The notes below the pieces were generated by a model. It worked only from the letters and a program-made list of their open reading frames with translations, did no database searches and had not been told where the DNA came from. The translations under genes and the position numbers were made by a program. From Thuidium tamariscinum (Eukaryota > Streptophyta > Bryopsida > Hypnales > Thuidiaceae): a stretch of DNA of 64,000 bases. Within the stretch, counting starts at the first letter, position 1, and each line of letters begins with the position of its first letter. The stretch lies in the NCBI GenBank assembly GCA_947034885.2, contig OX344757.2, positions 2,170,001-2,234,000 on the forward strand, read 5' to 3'. Of this stretch, positions 12,118 through 24,243 are shown piece by piece.

Positions 12118-13420
12118 CACATAATGTAGAAGTCTAACTCAAAGTGCTATTACTTTTGCAACCAATGTCCAAATTTAATAAAATTTTGGAAAATGTTCAC
12201 TCTTACTTCTAGTTTGTGTGATAAAGTTGTCACATCAATTCAAGATTTATTGATTTTGTTGAAGCCATTCAAAGTTCACAAGTTTGATTTGAAATCCCCA
12301 AACTCTATTTTGGTGGCTGCAACTTGGGGGGCTTGTATCTCCTTCATTGAATGTTTGTTTTCATTAAAATTTGTTAAATTAGGTTCCTCTTGAAGTCTCC
12401 TTTTTGTGGTAAAATTTTCATTCCAATCCAGGGTCATTGCAAGAAAGACTAACTAGTTTTGGTAGCATTTTCTACAATATTCATGAATTTTTTGGGAGTA
12501 TTGTATAATAATATATATTTTTTAAATTTAAAAAATACATTTAATGTATACACCTCTAAGAAGAAGGTAGCCTAGGAAGGAAAAGCATAGAAAATTTCTC
12601 TAAGTAGGAGAACTAGAAAAGTGCAAAATTTCATGAAAATAGGTACTTTGACATTTTAATTTGTAAAAAATAGGAAAAAAAATTCTAAAAAAAATAAAAA
12701 TTGGAATTTTGGGAGAACTTTAGGGCAAAGAGATTTCACCAAAAGAATAATCTCAAAATTATCTTAAATGTTCAAAAGTACGTGCGCAACGGAGGCTTGT
12801 TAGTGCACATGTAGAGGAAAGAGAATAATGATTTTTGAGGTTTACTTTGGTAGAAACATGTCTACCTAGTATAGGAATAGACTTCAAAATTTTCAGCTTT
12901 AGATCATTAATTTTGGATACTCCTGGACAATACTAAAAAACCCTAAACTGCAAAGTGTGACAAATTAGCTCAATTGAATTTTAATTATAAAATGATTTTT
13001 GAATTTTTTTGAAAAATGAGGATTTTGATTGTTGTCATATCAGACATCTCCAATCAAAATTTCAAGTTAATCTCGTTCATACTTTAAAAGTTATAGTCAA
13101 TGACAACTCCATCATTCAAAGTGTGACGCAAAATAGTACTGGTCTTTCTTGCAATCACCCTCCAAGGTGTTTTGAATGTTTGAGAACAATTTCAAAATTT
13201 AAACATTTTTGTTTGTAGACATTTTTGGATTACTATAAACTTCAAAGATTTTTTTCTTCTTCAAGCAATGTCTATTTTTAATAATTTTTGTTGGAAAAGT
13301 TACATATTTACAATAATCTAATTTTTGTTGTTAAAATTGCATATCAATACAAGAAGTTATTAGTGACATAGAAGCATGTAAGAAGGAGGTTCATCCTTAC
13401 ATAGATATCTTAGAATTATT
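12118..13420. repeat. Dispersed repeat, split by an insertion (second copy at 58.66 kb)
   Basis: 12131-12429 followed by 13162-13420 aligns with the unbroken stretch 58676-59200. In the second copy the two halves meet at about 58968 (AATCCGAATTG). This shows that 12430-13161 is an insertion. Confidence 0.7.
12430..13161. mobile_element. 732-bp inverted-repeat element, copy 1
   Basis: The ends are AGGGTCATTGCAAGAAAG and the inverse of AGGGTGATTGCAAGAAAG. It is flanked by CC at 12428-12429 and 13162-13163, while the uninserted copy at 58.97 kb has a single CC. It has the same length and body as 27318-28050. There is no transposase frame. Family not recognised. Confidence 0.75.
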
Positions 13421-14974
13421 TTTTCTATTTTTTGACATTTCAAAGCCATTTTGCAAACACAATGAGTCTTTCAAATGATACTTTTTTCACCAATATATTT
13501 GCATTCTAGTTTGGAAGTACTTTATAGTTTAAATTTTGTTTCATTTGAATAGATTTAGACTTTAGAAACTAAATTCCACCTCCAAATGTGTTGCTAGGAA
13601 AATTTCAGTATCTTTCTGCAATACTAAGCATTAAAATCTTTCAATCTATCTCACTAAATGACTCTAAATTTGATTCACAACATCTAAAATACATACACTA
13701 TAAGATCATGTAGTTGAGATTTCCATACCTTAGTGACATTTAAACCTATAGCACTTCAAAAGCAATGATGTTTTAAAACCCATAAAAGGCCCTGAGCCTT
13801 TGGGAGATAAGGTGGGCACTTCCAAATGAACCATTGATCTCCAAACCACCACCATAAGTTAGTATACATTTCCAAAATCATTGTGCACCTACGTGGAAGA
13901 ACTAATTATTAAAATTTTACCAGAAGAAACTTTGACCATCCATTACTTTTATATACAATATCCAAAATGTTGTGGTCTTTAGTCCATGGAATCCCCTTTC
14001 TTATGTTGACCAAATTTTTTTTTGAAAATTTGGCCATCATACTAATATAGGAAAAGGCTTGAAAATCAACCAAGCATTAGGGACCACCCCTACAATAGTG
14101 GCATAAATAGTGCACATGATTTTTAATTTTGAATAAGTACTTTGTTGTGGATGACTCAAGTTTTGTGTGCATGATTTTAGAGCAATGGTCATGTAAGAAA
14201 GGGCGACTACAATGTCAATTTTGAACTTATAAGTAAGCTATGTATGGGAGGAAGGTAAAATTGAAATGTAATTAATAGAGTACAATAAATCATTTTCACA
14301 GTGACTAGAAAATTCAATAAAGAAGTGTTATGCTTCATTTTCAAAGGCCATGAACTATAACTTAAATTGTTGGAATTTCTGTGCATGTACTTTATAGCTA
14401 TTGAGGGCATCATTAAAGACTTCTAGTGAATGTTTTGACCATTGAGTAGAACATATTAAGCATTATTTTTAACTCTTTGAAAACTCACCTATTCTATTAT
14501 GAGACATGTTGTTGTCCAAAATTGTTGGTGCCTATGCTCAAAAACAACAACCTCCTACCTTGACACTTTGAAAAATTGTGTCTAAGGTAGAACCACCTAT
14601 TTTCGATCAAGGACCCATACCCAACTTATAGGATGTGACTATTTCCAACCAAGGTTAGAAGAGATTTGCAATCAAGACTTGGAATGTATTTTTTCTTTAT
14701 TTTCAAGGTTGGGACTAATAAGGTCATGGCACATGTCCCAAAGTGTCTTAAAGTGTGTAAAAAGTACCAAGTAGGAAAGTAGTCTCGGCTATGATCTAAA
14801 TTAGAAGACTTTAAACATTGGCTATGGATTCAATGCACTTTTTGGCTTTGAAAAATCATAGTAATTTCAATTTTGGGAATAAAATTACGAAAAATTTGAA
14901 ATTCCCACATTTCCTATCTTTCTACATGGAAAAAATTTGCCTAGCCTCATACTCATGATCCATTCGAGAATTGC
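13421..14974. other. Non-coding spacer
   Basis: No gene or element ends recognised. Confidence 0.45.
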
Positions 14975-14978
14975 TTAA

Positions 14979-15921
14979 TCCCTAAAGGTTTTTGACTATG
15001 TTTTCACCAAAACCACTTCAAAATTGTCATTTTTTAGACAACTATCAAATTTTTAGAAAAAAACATTTTTTTGACAAAACTAACCGTAGGATCTTTTAGA
15101 AAACGTGTTTAAGAATACGTGGAAAAAATTTCAACAATCTACGCAGTGAAAATTGCAAGATATTAGTGCTTGAAGTGACAAAAATCATTTTCTTACCACT
15201 GCGGAAATTCGGGCAGCTGCACTTCAAAAAGACCATATTTGTGTGGAAAAATGTCCAAAATGATTGTAACTCTTTGGATATATTTTTCAAGTGAAGTTGG
15301 CTACATGCTTGAAAATTTTCAGATCATTTGAAATTGTACAACATATAGGAAAAAAACGATAAGTAGAAAGAACTAGAAAATGAGCCAAAGTACTAAATTA
15401 TTAACAATTTATTTATAGAGTTAAAAGAAGACAATCCCAATGTTTGTAATGTTGTGTTAAACAATATACACCCAGTGTTTTTATTTTTTTTCAAAAATAT
15501 TAAAAATTGAATTAAATAAAGAATTTCAGACTTTTTTGTAGTGTAGAGATTTTATAACTAGCTGAAACTACCTCAAACTAAAAATCTTCTTAACTTTTGA
15601 CTCATTAATCAAAATGGAATGATTCAAAGGTTTCTACTTAGACAAAAATCAAAGAAACCAATTAAAAATTTTAATTTCTTAAATTTTTTTTTTGAAGAAG
15701 TAATTTTTGATGCCTGGGTTGCCCGCTGAGTAGAGAAATTACATATCAGCCAATAACTTTTTCACTATGTAGTCAAAAGTTATGAAAATTGTTGGGCCTT
15801 AAAGATACTCCTCGAGCACATGTTGTGTAAAAATTTAAAAGAAAAAACCCAGAAATTCCATTTGTAATGAGCTGCCCTAAATTGCTATGTTGCCAAAAAA
15901 CGCAGTTTGGTCCTTTAGGGG
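14979..15921. mobile_element. TTAA-bounded inverted-repeat element, copy P2 (943 bp)
   Basis: TTAA at 14975-14978 and 15922-15925 encloses TCCCTAAAGG and CCTTTAGGGG. It is the best preserved long member. Its two halves also match 1-199 (right-end type) and 21654-22558 (reverse). It is non-coding, with many long A/T runs. Confidence 0.7.
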
Positions 15922-16109
15922 TTAAGTGATCCATTATAGGTGGATCTACTTTAATGCAAGCCAACTCAAAATTTGGGGGGGACAACGCTCATTGCATTGC
16001 ACTTCAATTTTCTTCCACCCAAAAATAGGTTTTCATTTTTTCTATGCTCTATTTTTGTCATAGAGGCCTATTTTCTCTTAGATTGGCACTTTCTAGACCT
16101 CCTCCCTTA

Positions 16110-16504
16110 GAGCATCCCCATGCCTATGCAAAACAAGACGCAAACTGGGAAAGTGGCCTGGCCTCGCCATGTGAATTGCCCCACGGCACGCATAGGGAAG
16201 GTAAAAATAAGGCCGGGCCCGGCCAAATTTGGTGACGGCTCGGCCAAATGGCGAGCCATCAAGTGAACCCGGCATGCCTTTTTCTTTGCCTTTTTTCCAA
16301 CTTCCGAGGCACTTGGGATTAGAAAAAGTCTTCTCATGTCAGAATCTCCTTAGGTGGCACCTCAAAGTCTGAAATACCTTGCTTCCCTGCCTTGTTGGCC
16401 GTGTTGGGGTGGGACAATTTTATTAGCCGGACCCGGGCTCCCTTAATGGCTTGGCAAGTGGTCCTTGTCCGGGCCATTTGCCTGAGCCAGGCGTGGGGAT
16501 GCTC
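16110..16504. mobile_element. Harbinger-like MITE with TTA duplication
   Basis: The inverted ends are GAGCATCCCCATGCCT and the inverse of GAGCATCCCCACGCCT, with TTA directly on both sides (16107-16109 and 16505-16507). It is 395 bp and markedly GC-richer than its surroundings, with palindromic words such as GGCCGGGCCCGGCC. A 3-bp TTA duplication and GAGCATC-type ends are known for PIF/Harbinger MITEs in plants. The short frames inside do not look like protein. Confidence 0.75.
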
Positions 16505-16507
16505 TTA

Positions 16508-17879
16508 CTTGACAAATTGATCTCTAAAGTCCTGCACTTTGCTTGTTTGCGTCTAAAAGGCCTATTTTCTCTTAAGGTAGTATGCTCTAGAAGCGAGCTA
16601 TGTTCTAAAAGCGATCATGACAGAAGGGTACATTTTGGTTTCTGCAATGTACTAGTGGTGTGTATTTCAGCAGGTGGTCGCTTTTAGTGTCCACTGCGTT
16701 TGAACTTTAAAAATTCATAACTAATTCTATGTAGGTCCAAAAAAGATGAAACAACTTGGGTTAAATGCCAATTCCATTTTCCTTCCTATGAAAATTTACT
16801 GAAAATTGATTCAAGAAGTTTAGCTTCCCAAAGGCAATCAGCTCTTAAATGGTCGCTTTTAGCCCATATGCGCTTTCTGGACCTCCTCCCTTAGTGACGA
16901 GGCCCAGTTAACGAAACTGAGCCAGTGCCAGTCTCAGGGTGCCCCCCTGAAATCGTCAGAAAAACTGATGATGATACTGAAATCAAGACCAATCAGTCAC
17001 TCACATCTTTGGCCAGTCAGTCACATGATCTAACTTACATCCTCCTTAATCCGCTTTGATTAATGATTAAGGTACAGTAAACCCCAAAGAGTCAGACTGT
17101 CCAACCAAACCCTAATTAGGTTAAGCTAAGTTAGACCGACCAAGGGAGATCAAGAGTTCTCACAAGTCAGTCCAGCAGCAGTGGTTCCAGACATTCAGAC
17201 CAGAGATGGAATTATTGCTCTCCTGGAAAGTGTGTAAGTTAGAGAATGTGGAGTACACAGCTTTCCAAAGCTTTCCAAAGTGAGTTTTTTTTCTTTTTCT
17301 TTGACACAAATGAAATGGAATTTCATTCAGTTGCCTTTCCAAAGAAATTTCAAACCCATTCCTTCATTCAGTTACTTTAGTCCTTGGTTCAAAAACAAAA
17401 GCAGAAACAAAAAAATATTCTGTAGCATAACTTTCCAGGCCCATATGATGGCGCTTCAGTTTGGATGACAGAGTTTCCATTATGTATTGAAATCTCAGAT
17501 AGAAAATCATGCTGCCTAGTGCCTATACCTATGACTCAGGTACCACAAATTATATGCTACAGTGGAGGAATATTTGCATGGGGTGAGCAAAGTTTGCATA
17601 AGTTATGCAACTCCAGATTTTCTTGCATGCTTGGTCCAAGTGTCACCCAAGACTTTCCATTCTTAATAATTTGAAGGAAGAACTGCATATTTTTGTAATG
17701 ATTCAGCCTCTCCAATCTCAATGAGGCACACAATTGTGCAATTGGTGCAGGCCATAGTAATTGCCCACAGTAGGAGTTTTGGTTTCCATTTTCAGCCCCA
17801 CAAGGTAGAAACATCCATTAGTGCACATGCTCCCATTCTTGTACCCTAAACTAGCTTAATTGTGTCCCTAAATTTTGAC
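16508..17879. other. Non-coding spacer with duplicated phrases
   Basis: GGCCTATTTTCTCTTA at about 16558 repeats the phrase at about 16065, and GACCTCCTCCCTTAG at about 16879 repeats the one at about 16096. The MITE at 16110 therefore sits in an older duplicated sequence. No gene is seen, and the short frames on both strands at 17.2-17.8 kb are unconvincing. Confidence 0.45.
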
Positions 17880-17881
17880 TA

Positions 17882-18154
17882 AGGTAGGTACACCCAAAAT
17901 GGCACATGACCTTAAAGCGCCATCTACAATGTGCATACATTTTCGAAATCAGTCATGTACCCAGACAGTAGATGGCCATTTCAGAAACAGACCCTAACCG
18001 TTAATAACTTTTGCATATGGTATCCAAATCCTATGTTCTTTGGTGCATTGGAACATGTTTTCACTTGCCAACAAGACTATATAAAAATTTGAACAACATG
18101 ATGACAGGAAATAGGCACAGTAAGAATAAGTGGCCATTTTAGGTGTACCCACCT
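17882..18154 (+). mobile_element. 273-bp TA-flanked MITE, copy D
   Basis: It runs from AGGTAGGTACACCCAAAA to GGTGTACCCACCT, flanked by TA at 17880-17881 and 18155-18156. It has the same length as copy B and an intact internal TTAA at 18001, the site that is interrupted in the copy at 200. Confidence 0.8.
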
Positions 18155-18171
18155 TAGTGTCTTCCAAATGC

Positions 18172-18412
18172 CAAGGATGCTAATATATGAGCATAGAAGT
18201 GTAAGCCTATGAGCCATGAGCCTAAGTATAAGTAAGTATCCTACACTCATTAAAGGTGTTTATAACATAAACACGTATAATATCAGTGTTTAGAACATAA
18301 ATACACTATAACCATTGAGGTGTCTATAATATAAACACTTATATTATAGGTGTACCTAATTTTAGGCTCATAGGCTCACACTTTTCTATACTCATATACT
18401 AGCAACCATGCT
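18172..18412. mobile_element. Long-armed inverted-repeat element
   Basis: The left arm (about 18175-18215, GCTAATATATGAGCATAG...) is inverted at about 18364-18412 (CTATACTCATATACTAGC). The centre is made of 'tataatata' words. It lies 16 bases right of the 273-bp MITE. Similar but worn sequences occur at 5460-5700 and 7970-8180. Confidence 0.6.
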
Positions 18413-20540
18413 CCAAATGCTTAACTTTGATTTGTAGACACATTTGAAGGACACAAACTTAGCTTTGATTTGTTGGCTACTAATTTTTGCAAATTTCAAA
18501 TTCAGGTTCAAATGTGAGATAGTTTCAATAGTTGAGGAGGTGGGCACTTTGAAAAATTGTAGGAATTACATATGACATCTGAAAAATCTAATTTTTTTAA
18601 TGTTCATGATTTTGACTTGTTAATACCACAAATATATTATCTTAAAAAAGGGTACTTTCAACTATGTTGAATTGCTTACATTGACGGTTTTGGATGCTTC
18701 TACCTTAAATCTCTATAAGGGCCTAATGGGTTAGTTTAGAACAAAACTTAGGTGCTTAATTCCTAATGGATTGAGGTTATCTTCAAAGGTACGAGAGTTC
18801 ATAAGTGTATATCCTATGTATCCATCAATTTTGTAAATAATTAGGATAAATTTGGAAGATGTATGAAAATTGTTAAATTGTTAAACTATTTCTAAAAACT
18901 TGAAAAAATTTCATTGCTACTAATTTTGAATATCCAAAAATGATTCTTGAGGAAAATGAACACATTTAATTACAAATAGAAAAAAATCAATCCAAAATTA
19001 GGAATGTTGAAAACTTATGAAGAGTAAAGTGTTAAAAGTCAAGAAATCAAATGAAGCTGCCAAATTGTCAAAATTCCAAAATCAAATTATTTTGGCACCC
19101 AACTCCCAAATTTCAACTAAATATATGATAGAAATGTGACGTAAAGTAGCAAAATGATAATTTACATATTCATTGAAGTGCTTTATTGAATCTTTGAATG
19201 CATGATGCTTTTTATATGGGGGTTGTATACTATGATAGGACATGTAACTAGGTATCTATTTAGTAGATGTTAGATAGTGTGCATGTGAGGTCAACATATT
19301 TTATAGGCCAAAAGGTATGTTTTCTATCATTTTCATGTATTGATGTCTATTTTGAAATTTTGGAGTTGTATAATCTATGCATTTGAAATCACTTTGCCTT
19401 GTTCCAAAAATTATTTGAGAGTTTTTCATCCATGCCTCAAATTTTTAGTCCATTTTTCAATCCATATGGAAATTGTAAGGCTAGAGTGGTATTATCTTCA
19501 ATTTTTTTAGTTTTGGATACAATTTAAAGAATCAAATGGGGCCTTTATATAGTGTTTGCATTAGAGAGAACTAAGTGTCTTGGTGGAAGATGAAAAGGTT
19601 GGGTGAACATGTTCATTGTCCATTTCTGATAATCTATGTTCTTTGGTATTTCTTATTGTTGCTAGGGCATCAACTTTTTCATTGCCATTAATGTTAAAGT
19701 GAACTTTCATTTTTCATTAGGTGAGCATGTGGATGCAATTTTTTCTTAGCAAATTTATAATGGAAAAAACCACTCTTTTATTGGATGGCTAATTTGAGTT
19801 GTGGAGTGTTTTTGGTGGTTTCATATGAGGTTTATAGAGTTTTGATTGTTAGTTCAACACATCTTTCATCTTTAAGTATGTGGAGTAATTTATATGTAGT
19901 TGTAGGTTCAATTTTAAGTATATTTTGTAATCTTGGTAGTCTTTCTAACAATTCTATTTTTCTATACAAATTGTGTATTCCATATGGAGTTGCTTTAGTT
20001 ATTGAATCTACAAAGATTGGTTGTCGTTATTGTAGTGGGATCAAAGAACCATTTCTATAATAAGTGATTTTCCATAAAAATTTAGTTTTGTATAGGGTTG
20101 TATAATCCGGAAGTAGTGAGGCATTTTTTGAAATTTTTTTATTTGGGAAGGGTGGTGAGTTATTCCATTGTGGATTCAGATTCATCAATGTACTTAGTGG
20201 CTTAGATTTTATGACTGATAGATGAAGTCTTGGAATTTAGAGCTCAACAGAACTTCAAAGTAGGTTGGTAAAGAATGCTTTTATTTCCTATTGTATTTTC
20301 TTGGTTATGAATATTTTTTTATATATTTTTTTAATATTTAAAATGGACAATTTGTTTCATAATATATTATAGAGTCTAGAAATGGGTCTAGAAATTAGTA
20401 CGCTAGTACATGTGTGTCTAATGAGCATACTAACTTCTAGGGATATTGTACTAATGAGGATTTGATGTGACAAATATTGTTAAGTTATTGGAATTTTCAT
20501 AGGTGACCAATCTTGTCCAATGCATTGTTTATGTATGTTG
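18413..20540. other. Non-coding AT-rich spacer
   Basis: No recognised gene. A 91-codon plus-strand frame at 19785-20060 starts with a non-ATG codon, is hydrophobic and T-rich, and has no family features. Confidence 0.45.
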
Positions 20541-20550
20541 TCTTTTGAAT

Positions 20551-20579
20551 GGATAGTGAGGCATCATGCCTCACTATCC
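20551..20579. repeat. Perfect 14-bp stem hairpin
   Basis: GGATAGTGAGGCAT is followed by one C and then its exact reverse complement. An outer pair TCTTTTGA/TCAAAAGA (about 20541 and 20589) extends the symmetry. It may be the end or centre of a foldback element. Confidence 0.8.
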
Positions 20580-20784
20580 CTATCTACTCAAAAGATAGGT
20601 TACACTAATCACATTAGTATCCAATATTATGCCTCACTACCCACCCAAAAGAAATTATTAACTCAATCCACTTACCCCTATCCCCTCCCAAATGAACAAA
20701 AAACAATTTAAATTTTTAAAAATTTGCATCCCCCCACCTTCTTGTAATTCTCAAAAGCTAACGTGATTGATAATCAATATGGGA

Positions 20785-20995
20785 TTTTATCCATATATGT
20801 ATTCTATATATGTATTCAGTATACATATTCAGTGTTATATATATATATATATATTTTTTTTTTTTATTTTATTAAATTTTTTTTTTTGTTGGTATTATAT
20901 ACATATTCAATACTATATACATATTCAATATTTCAATACTATATCCATATTCAATATTCGTATTTGTATTTTGTATTTGTATCCATATCCGTGTT
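20785..20995. repeat. Degenerate TATTCA/TATTCG hexamer array
   Basis: Words such as TACATATTCA and CCATATTCA recur, with an (AT)n and poly-T core at 20835-20890. A second array of the same style is at 56107-56300. Tyr/Ile-rich open frames over it are by-products. Confidence 0.75.
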
Positions 20996-21649
20996 TGGAT
21001 GGTTGAGATTAAATCTCATAAGATCAATGGTTTGTGATTTTTTAAGAAACCAACGGTGATTTCGAAGGTCACCATTTAAAAAAAAACTATCAATGGCCTA
21101 TAAATTTTTAGAGAAGGGGAGGGGTGTGTGCAAATGCAAACTAGGGGGGTCACATCTATTTAGAGGATAGTGTGAGGATGCCACTTTCAATTAAATTCAC
21201 ATGTATAATTTTTGGAAACCCCCTCCACCCCTTACATATTTGTATTTTGGGAACTTCGTTTCTAATGCATTTGATATGGGATGTTTCAACTGAATTCTAT
21301 AACTATATTTTTATTTCTATCTATATTTTGTATGGTATTGTGTACCTGTTTTGGATAGCTTCGATCATTTATTTGATAGATATCAATGGCTCTTGGTTTT
21401 TCAAAGGATTGACAACTTTAGGTGGTGAGTGTTATATGAGATCAATGCCTCTAGATTGGAGGGGGGAGAGGGAGATAAATTGAAGTCAAATAGGGTGCAC
21501 ACATTTAGCCAAGGAATAGTGAGAGAGTAGTTTTTTTTTCTGCTTTTGAATAAATGTTTTTGGAGAAGTAGTAGATTGTGAATTTGTGATTAGTTATGGT
21601 TTGGTTCTTGATTGGGAATATGTAATCTACTATTAGCCATTTTTGTATA
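20996..21649. other. Non-coding spacer
   Basis: A 103-codon hydrophobic frame (21172-21483, plus) begins with a plausible ATG-like context but shows no family features, so I do not call it a gene. Confidence 0.4.
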
Positions 21650-21653
21650 TTAA

Positions 21654-22558
21654 CCCCTAAACAACCAAAGTGTGTTTTTTGGCAACATAGCAATTTTGGG
21701 CAGGTATCTACAAATGGAGTTTTTATTTATTTTTCTTTGAAATATTTACACAACGTTTTTCCAAGGTGTAGCTTTAAGGCTCAACAATTTTCATAACTTT
21801 TGACTACATGGTTCAAAAGTTATTATATAATATGTAATTTTCATTGCTTCGTAGGTGGCTCAAGTTATTAAAAAAACTTCTTCAAAAATCACTTTTTAAG
21901 AAATAAAAATTTGAAATTGGTTATTTATTATATACACATGGAAAGCTTTAAATCATTTCATTTGGATTAATGAATAAAGGTTATGGGAGCTTTAGTTTGT
22001 GAGTAGTTTGTAGGAAGTTATGGAATGTCTACTCTAAAATAATCTTTAACTAAGTCCTTTATTTAATTCAATTCTTAATATTTTTGAAAAAATAAAAACA
22101 GTAGATATAATTTTTTTATTACAACATTACAACCATTAGGATTGGCATTTTTCAATTCAATCAAGAAATTGTTAAAAATTTAGTATTTTGAATTGTTTTC
22201 TACTTCTTTCTACTTACTATTTTTTTTTACATATTGTTCAATTCCAAATGATTTGAAAATTTTCAAGCATGTAGCCAACTTGAATTGAAGAATGAATCTA
22301 AAGAGTCACAATCATTTTGGACCCTTTTTCATACAAATGTGGCCTTCTAAAGTGCAGTTGCCTGGATTTTGCAATGGTAAAAAAGGATGTTTGTAACTTT
22401 AAACACTAATATCTTACAATCTACATTGCAGAAAATTCTGAAATTTTTTCTACATCTTTTTAAACTAGTGCACTAAAAGATCATATGGCTACATTTTTCT
22501 AAAATTTGGTAGTTGTCCTAGAAATGATAGCTTTTGAGCGATTTTGGTGAAAATCCCA
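21654..22558 (-). mobile_element. TTAA-bounded element, copy P4 (reverse, right end worn)
   Basis: It starts after TTAA at 21650-21653 with CCCCTAAACAACCAAAG and runs as the reverse complement of P2 (14979-15921), ending near GATTTTGGTGAAAATCCC without a clear second TTAA. Confidence 0.6.
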
Positions 22559-23136
22559 TCTTTATTTGAAGCAAGTATAGTGTTGTGGATATATGGGAGT
22601 GTAGGCAAGGGACAATTCATAGAACCTCCATTTTTAGCAAGTATATAGTAAGTGAGTCCTCTATATATTGTGTCCAATCTACTTTGGTCACTAAGTGCAT
22701 CATGAGAAATAGATGGACACTTTAATTTATACTTGCAAATAGTTTATTTCTAAAAACATGACCTACAACATAGGAAGCACAATTAGGAGTACCAATCATA
22801 TTGATCACAAAGAAACTAGTGGAAGTAGGAAAATCCTCAATACTAATTGTTCACCTAATACCATTTGAATGTAGGACCTTCATTGATTATATAATGAGAA
22901 TCTATGATAAAAGTTAATGCTTTAACTTCACAATAAGTGAAGCTAAAGCATCTTCTATTGTTATAGATTTTCACTCTAAATCAATGACATCCCTACATTT
23001 CAATGGTATTAGGTCAATAGTTACTATTGGGTTCACCTACCTTATTGGGCTATAATCTAACACAAGTTAGGTGTAGGTAAAGTGAACTCCATCATGCAAA
23101 TTTGCACTGAGTTGTTGTTGTCCACTAGTTTCTTTG
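22559..23136. other. Non-coding spacer
   Basis: No recognised gene or element. Confidence 0.45.
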
Positions 23137-23140
23137 TTAA

Positions 23141-24243
23141 TCCTTAAAGGACAAACCCGTATAACCATTGATTTCAAGCCTCATTGCCCATCACTCAATT
23201 TATTGTCATTTTTGAACTAGATATGTATAAAAAAAGATGAAATTACACACCTTTTATACTTCACAAAAAAATTAGATTTTATTGTGGGCAATTGATTTTT
23301 AAGAGAATTTTTGATGAAAAAAAGAATTAGAAATCACTTCACATGGAAAATTATTTCAAAAAATCTGAATATTTCAGCACAGGTTTGTAGTACATCAACA
23401 TCGACAAACATCATGGTGTAAACTCAATTTCCGTGTCTTTCTAGAATTAAAATATAGCATAGAATTAAAATATAGCAGACACTGAAAATGCATCCAAAGT
23501 TCAAAATGCAATAAAATATTCAATATTACAAATTATTCCAAAATTCAAATTAATATAGAAACTAAAACAGATGACCTTCATTTTGTTTGCGGAACTCAAA
23601 TTCAAAAAAATTCATTTAAATTGTAAACAAATTTTAGATTTAGATCAAGGAGCAACAACTTCCCTAAATACACTAAAATAGCATACTTTGTGATTTTGAT
23701 TTTGATTTTTTTCTAAACTTCACATTCACGTGAAAAACAAACACTAGCACAGAATACAAACTCAATTAGGTACTCTTCACAATCATCCATGGAAGGTCAA
23801 CAAGCAAAATATGGACAAAAAATTGCTTGCAATCTGTGTCCAAATCACTACATTCTCATCCAAAAGCCATGAATTGACGCTGCCGGCCATAAGGGGCTTA
23901 AGCTCAGTACCTTGAAAGTGCAAACTCAGCACACCCTGGGGAATCCACAGAAGTCCTGGAGAGATGAAGGATGCAAAGTTGTATTATGTTAAGTGAGAAG
24001 AATATGGGGTCCTGATATTGAAATGCAAGTTGTATTATGCAACCTAATCATACTTATCATACTTCCACTTATCTTATATCTCGCGTTACACCTAAGGTAG
24101 ACCAACCTAATTCCCTCTGCAACCCATTTCCATCACCCTATATTTGGCCCCATTTCCACCCATGCCACTATCCAAATCTGTCCAGAAAAGCGCCAATTCG
24201 GACTAAAAATCTGATAAAATGAGTGCACTTATATCATTTAGGG
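23141..24243. mobile_element. TTAA-bounded element, copy P7 (diverged)
   Basis: After TTAA at 23137-23140 it begins TCCTTAAAGGACAAACC. The body parallels 45424-46170 (shared 'gtcatttttgaactagat', 'ctaaatacactaaaatagcat', 'ggtcaacaa' phrases). The right end near 24237 (TTTAGGGTAA) is worn. Confidence 0.5.

Noticed and set aside
20763..21059. 98-codon Tyr/Ile-rich frame
   Set aside because: Simple-sequence TATTCA and poly-T translate to this; no protein character.
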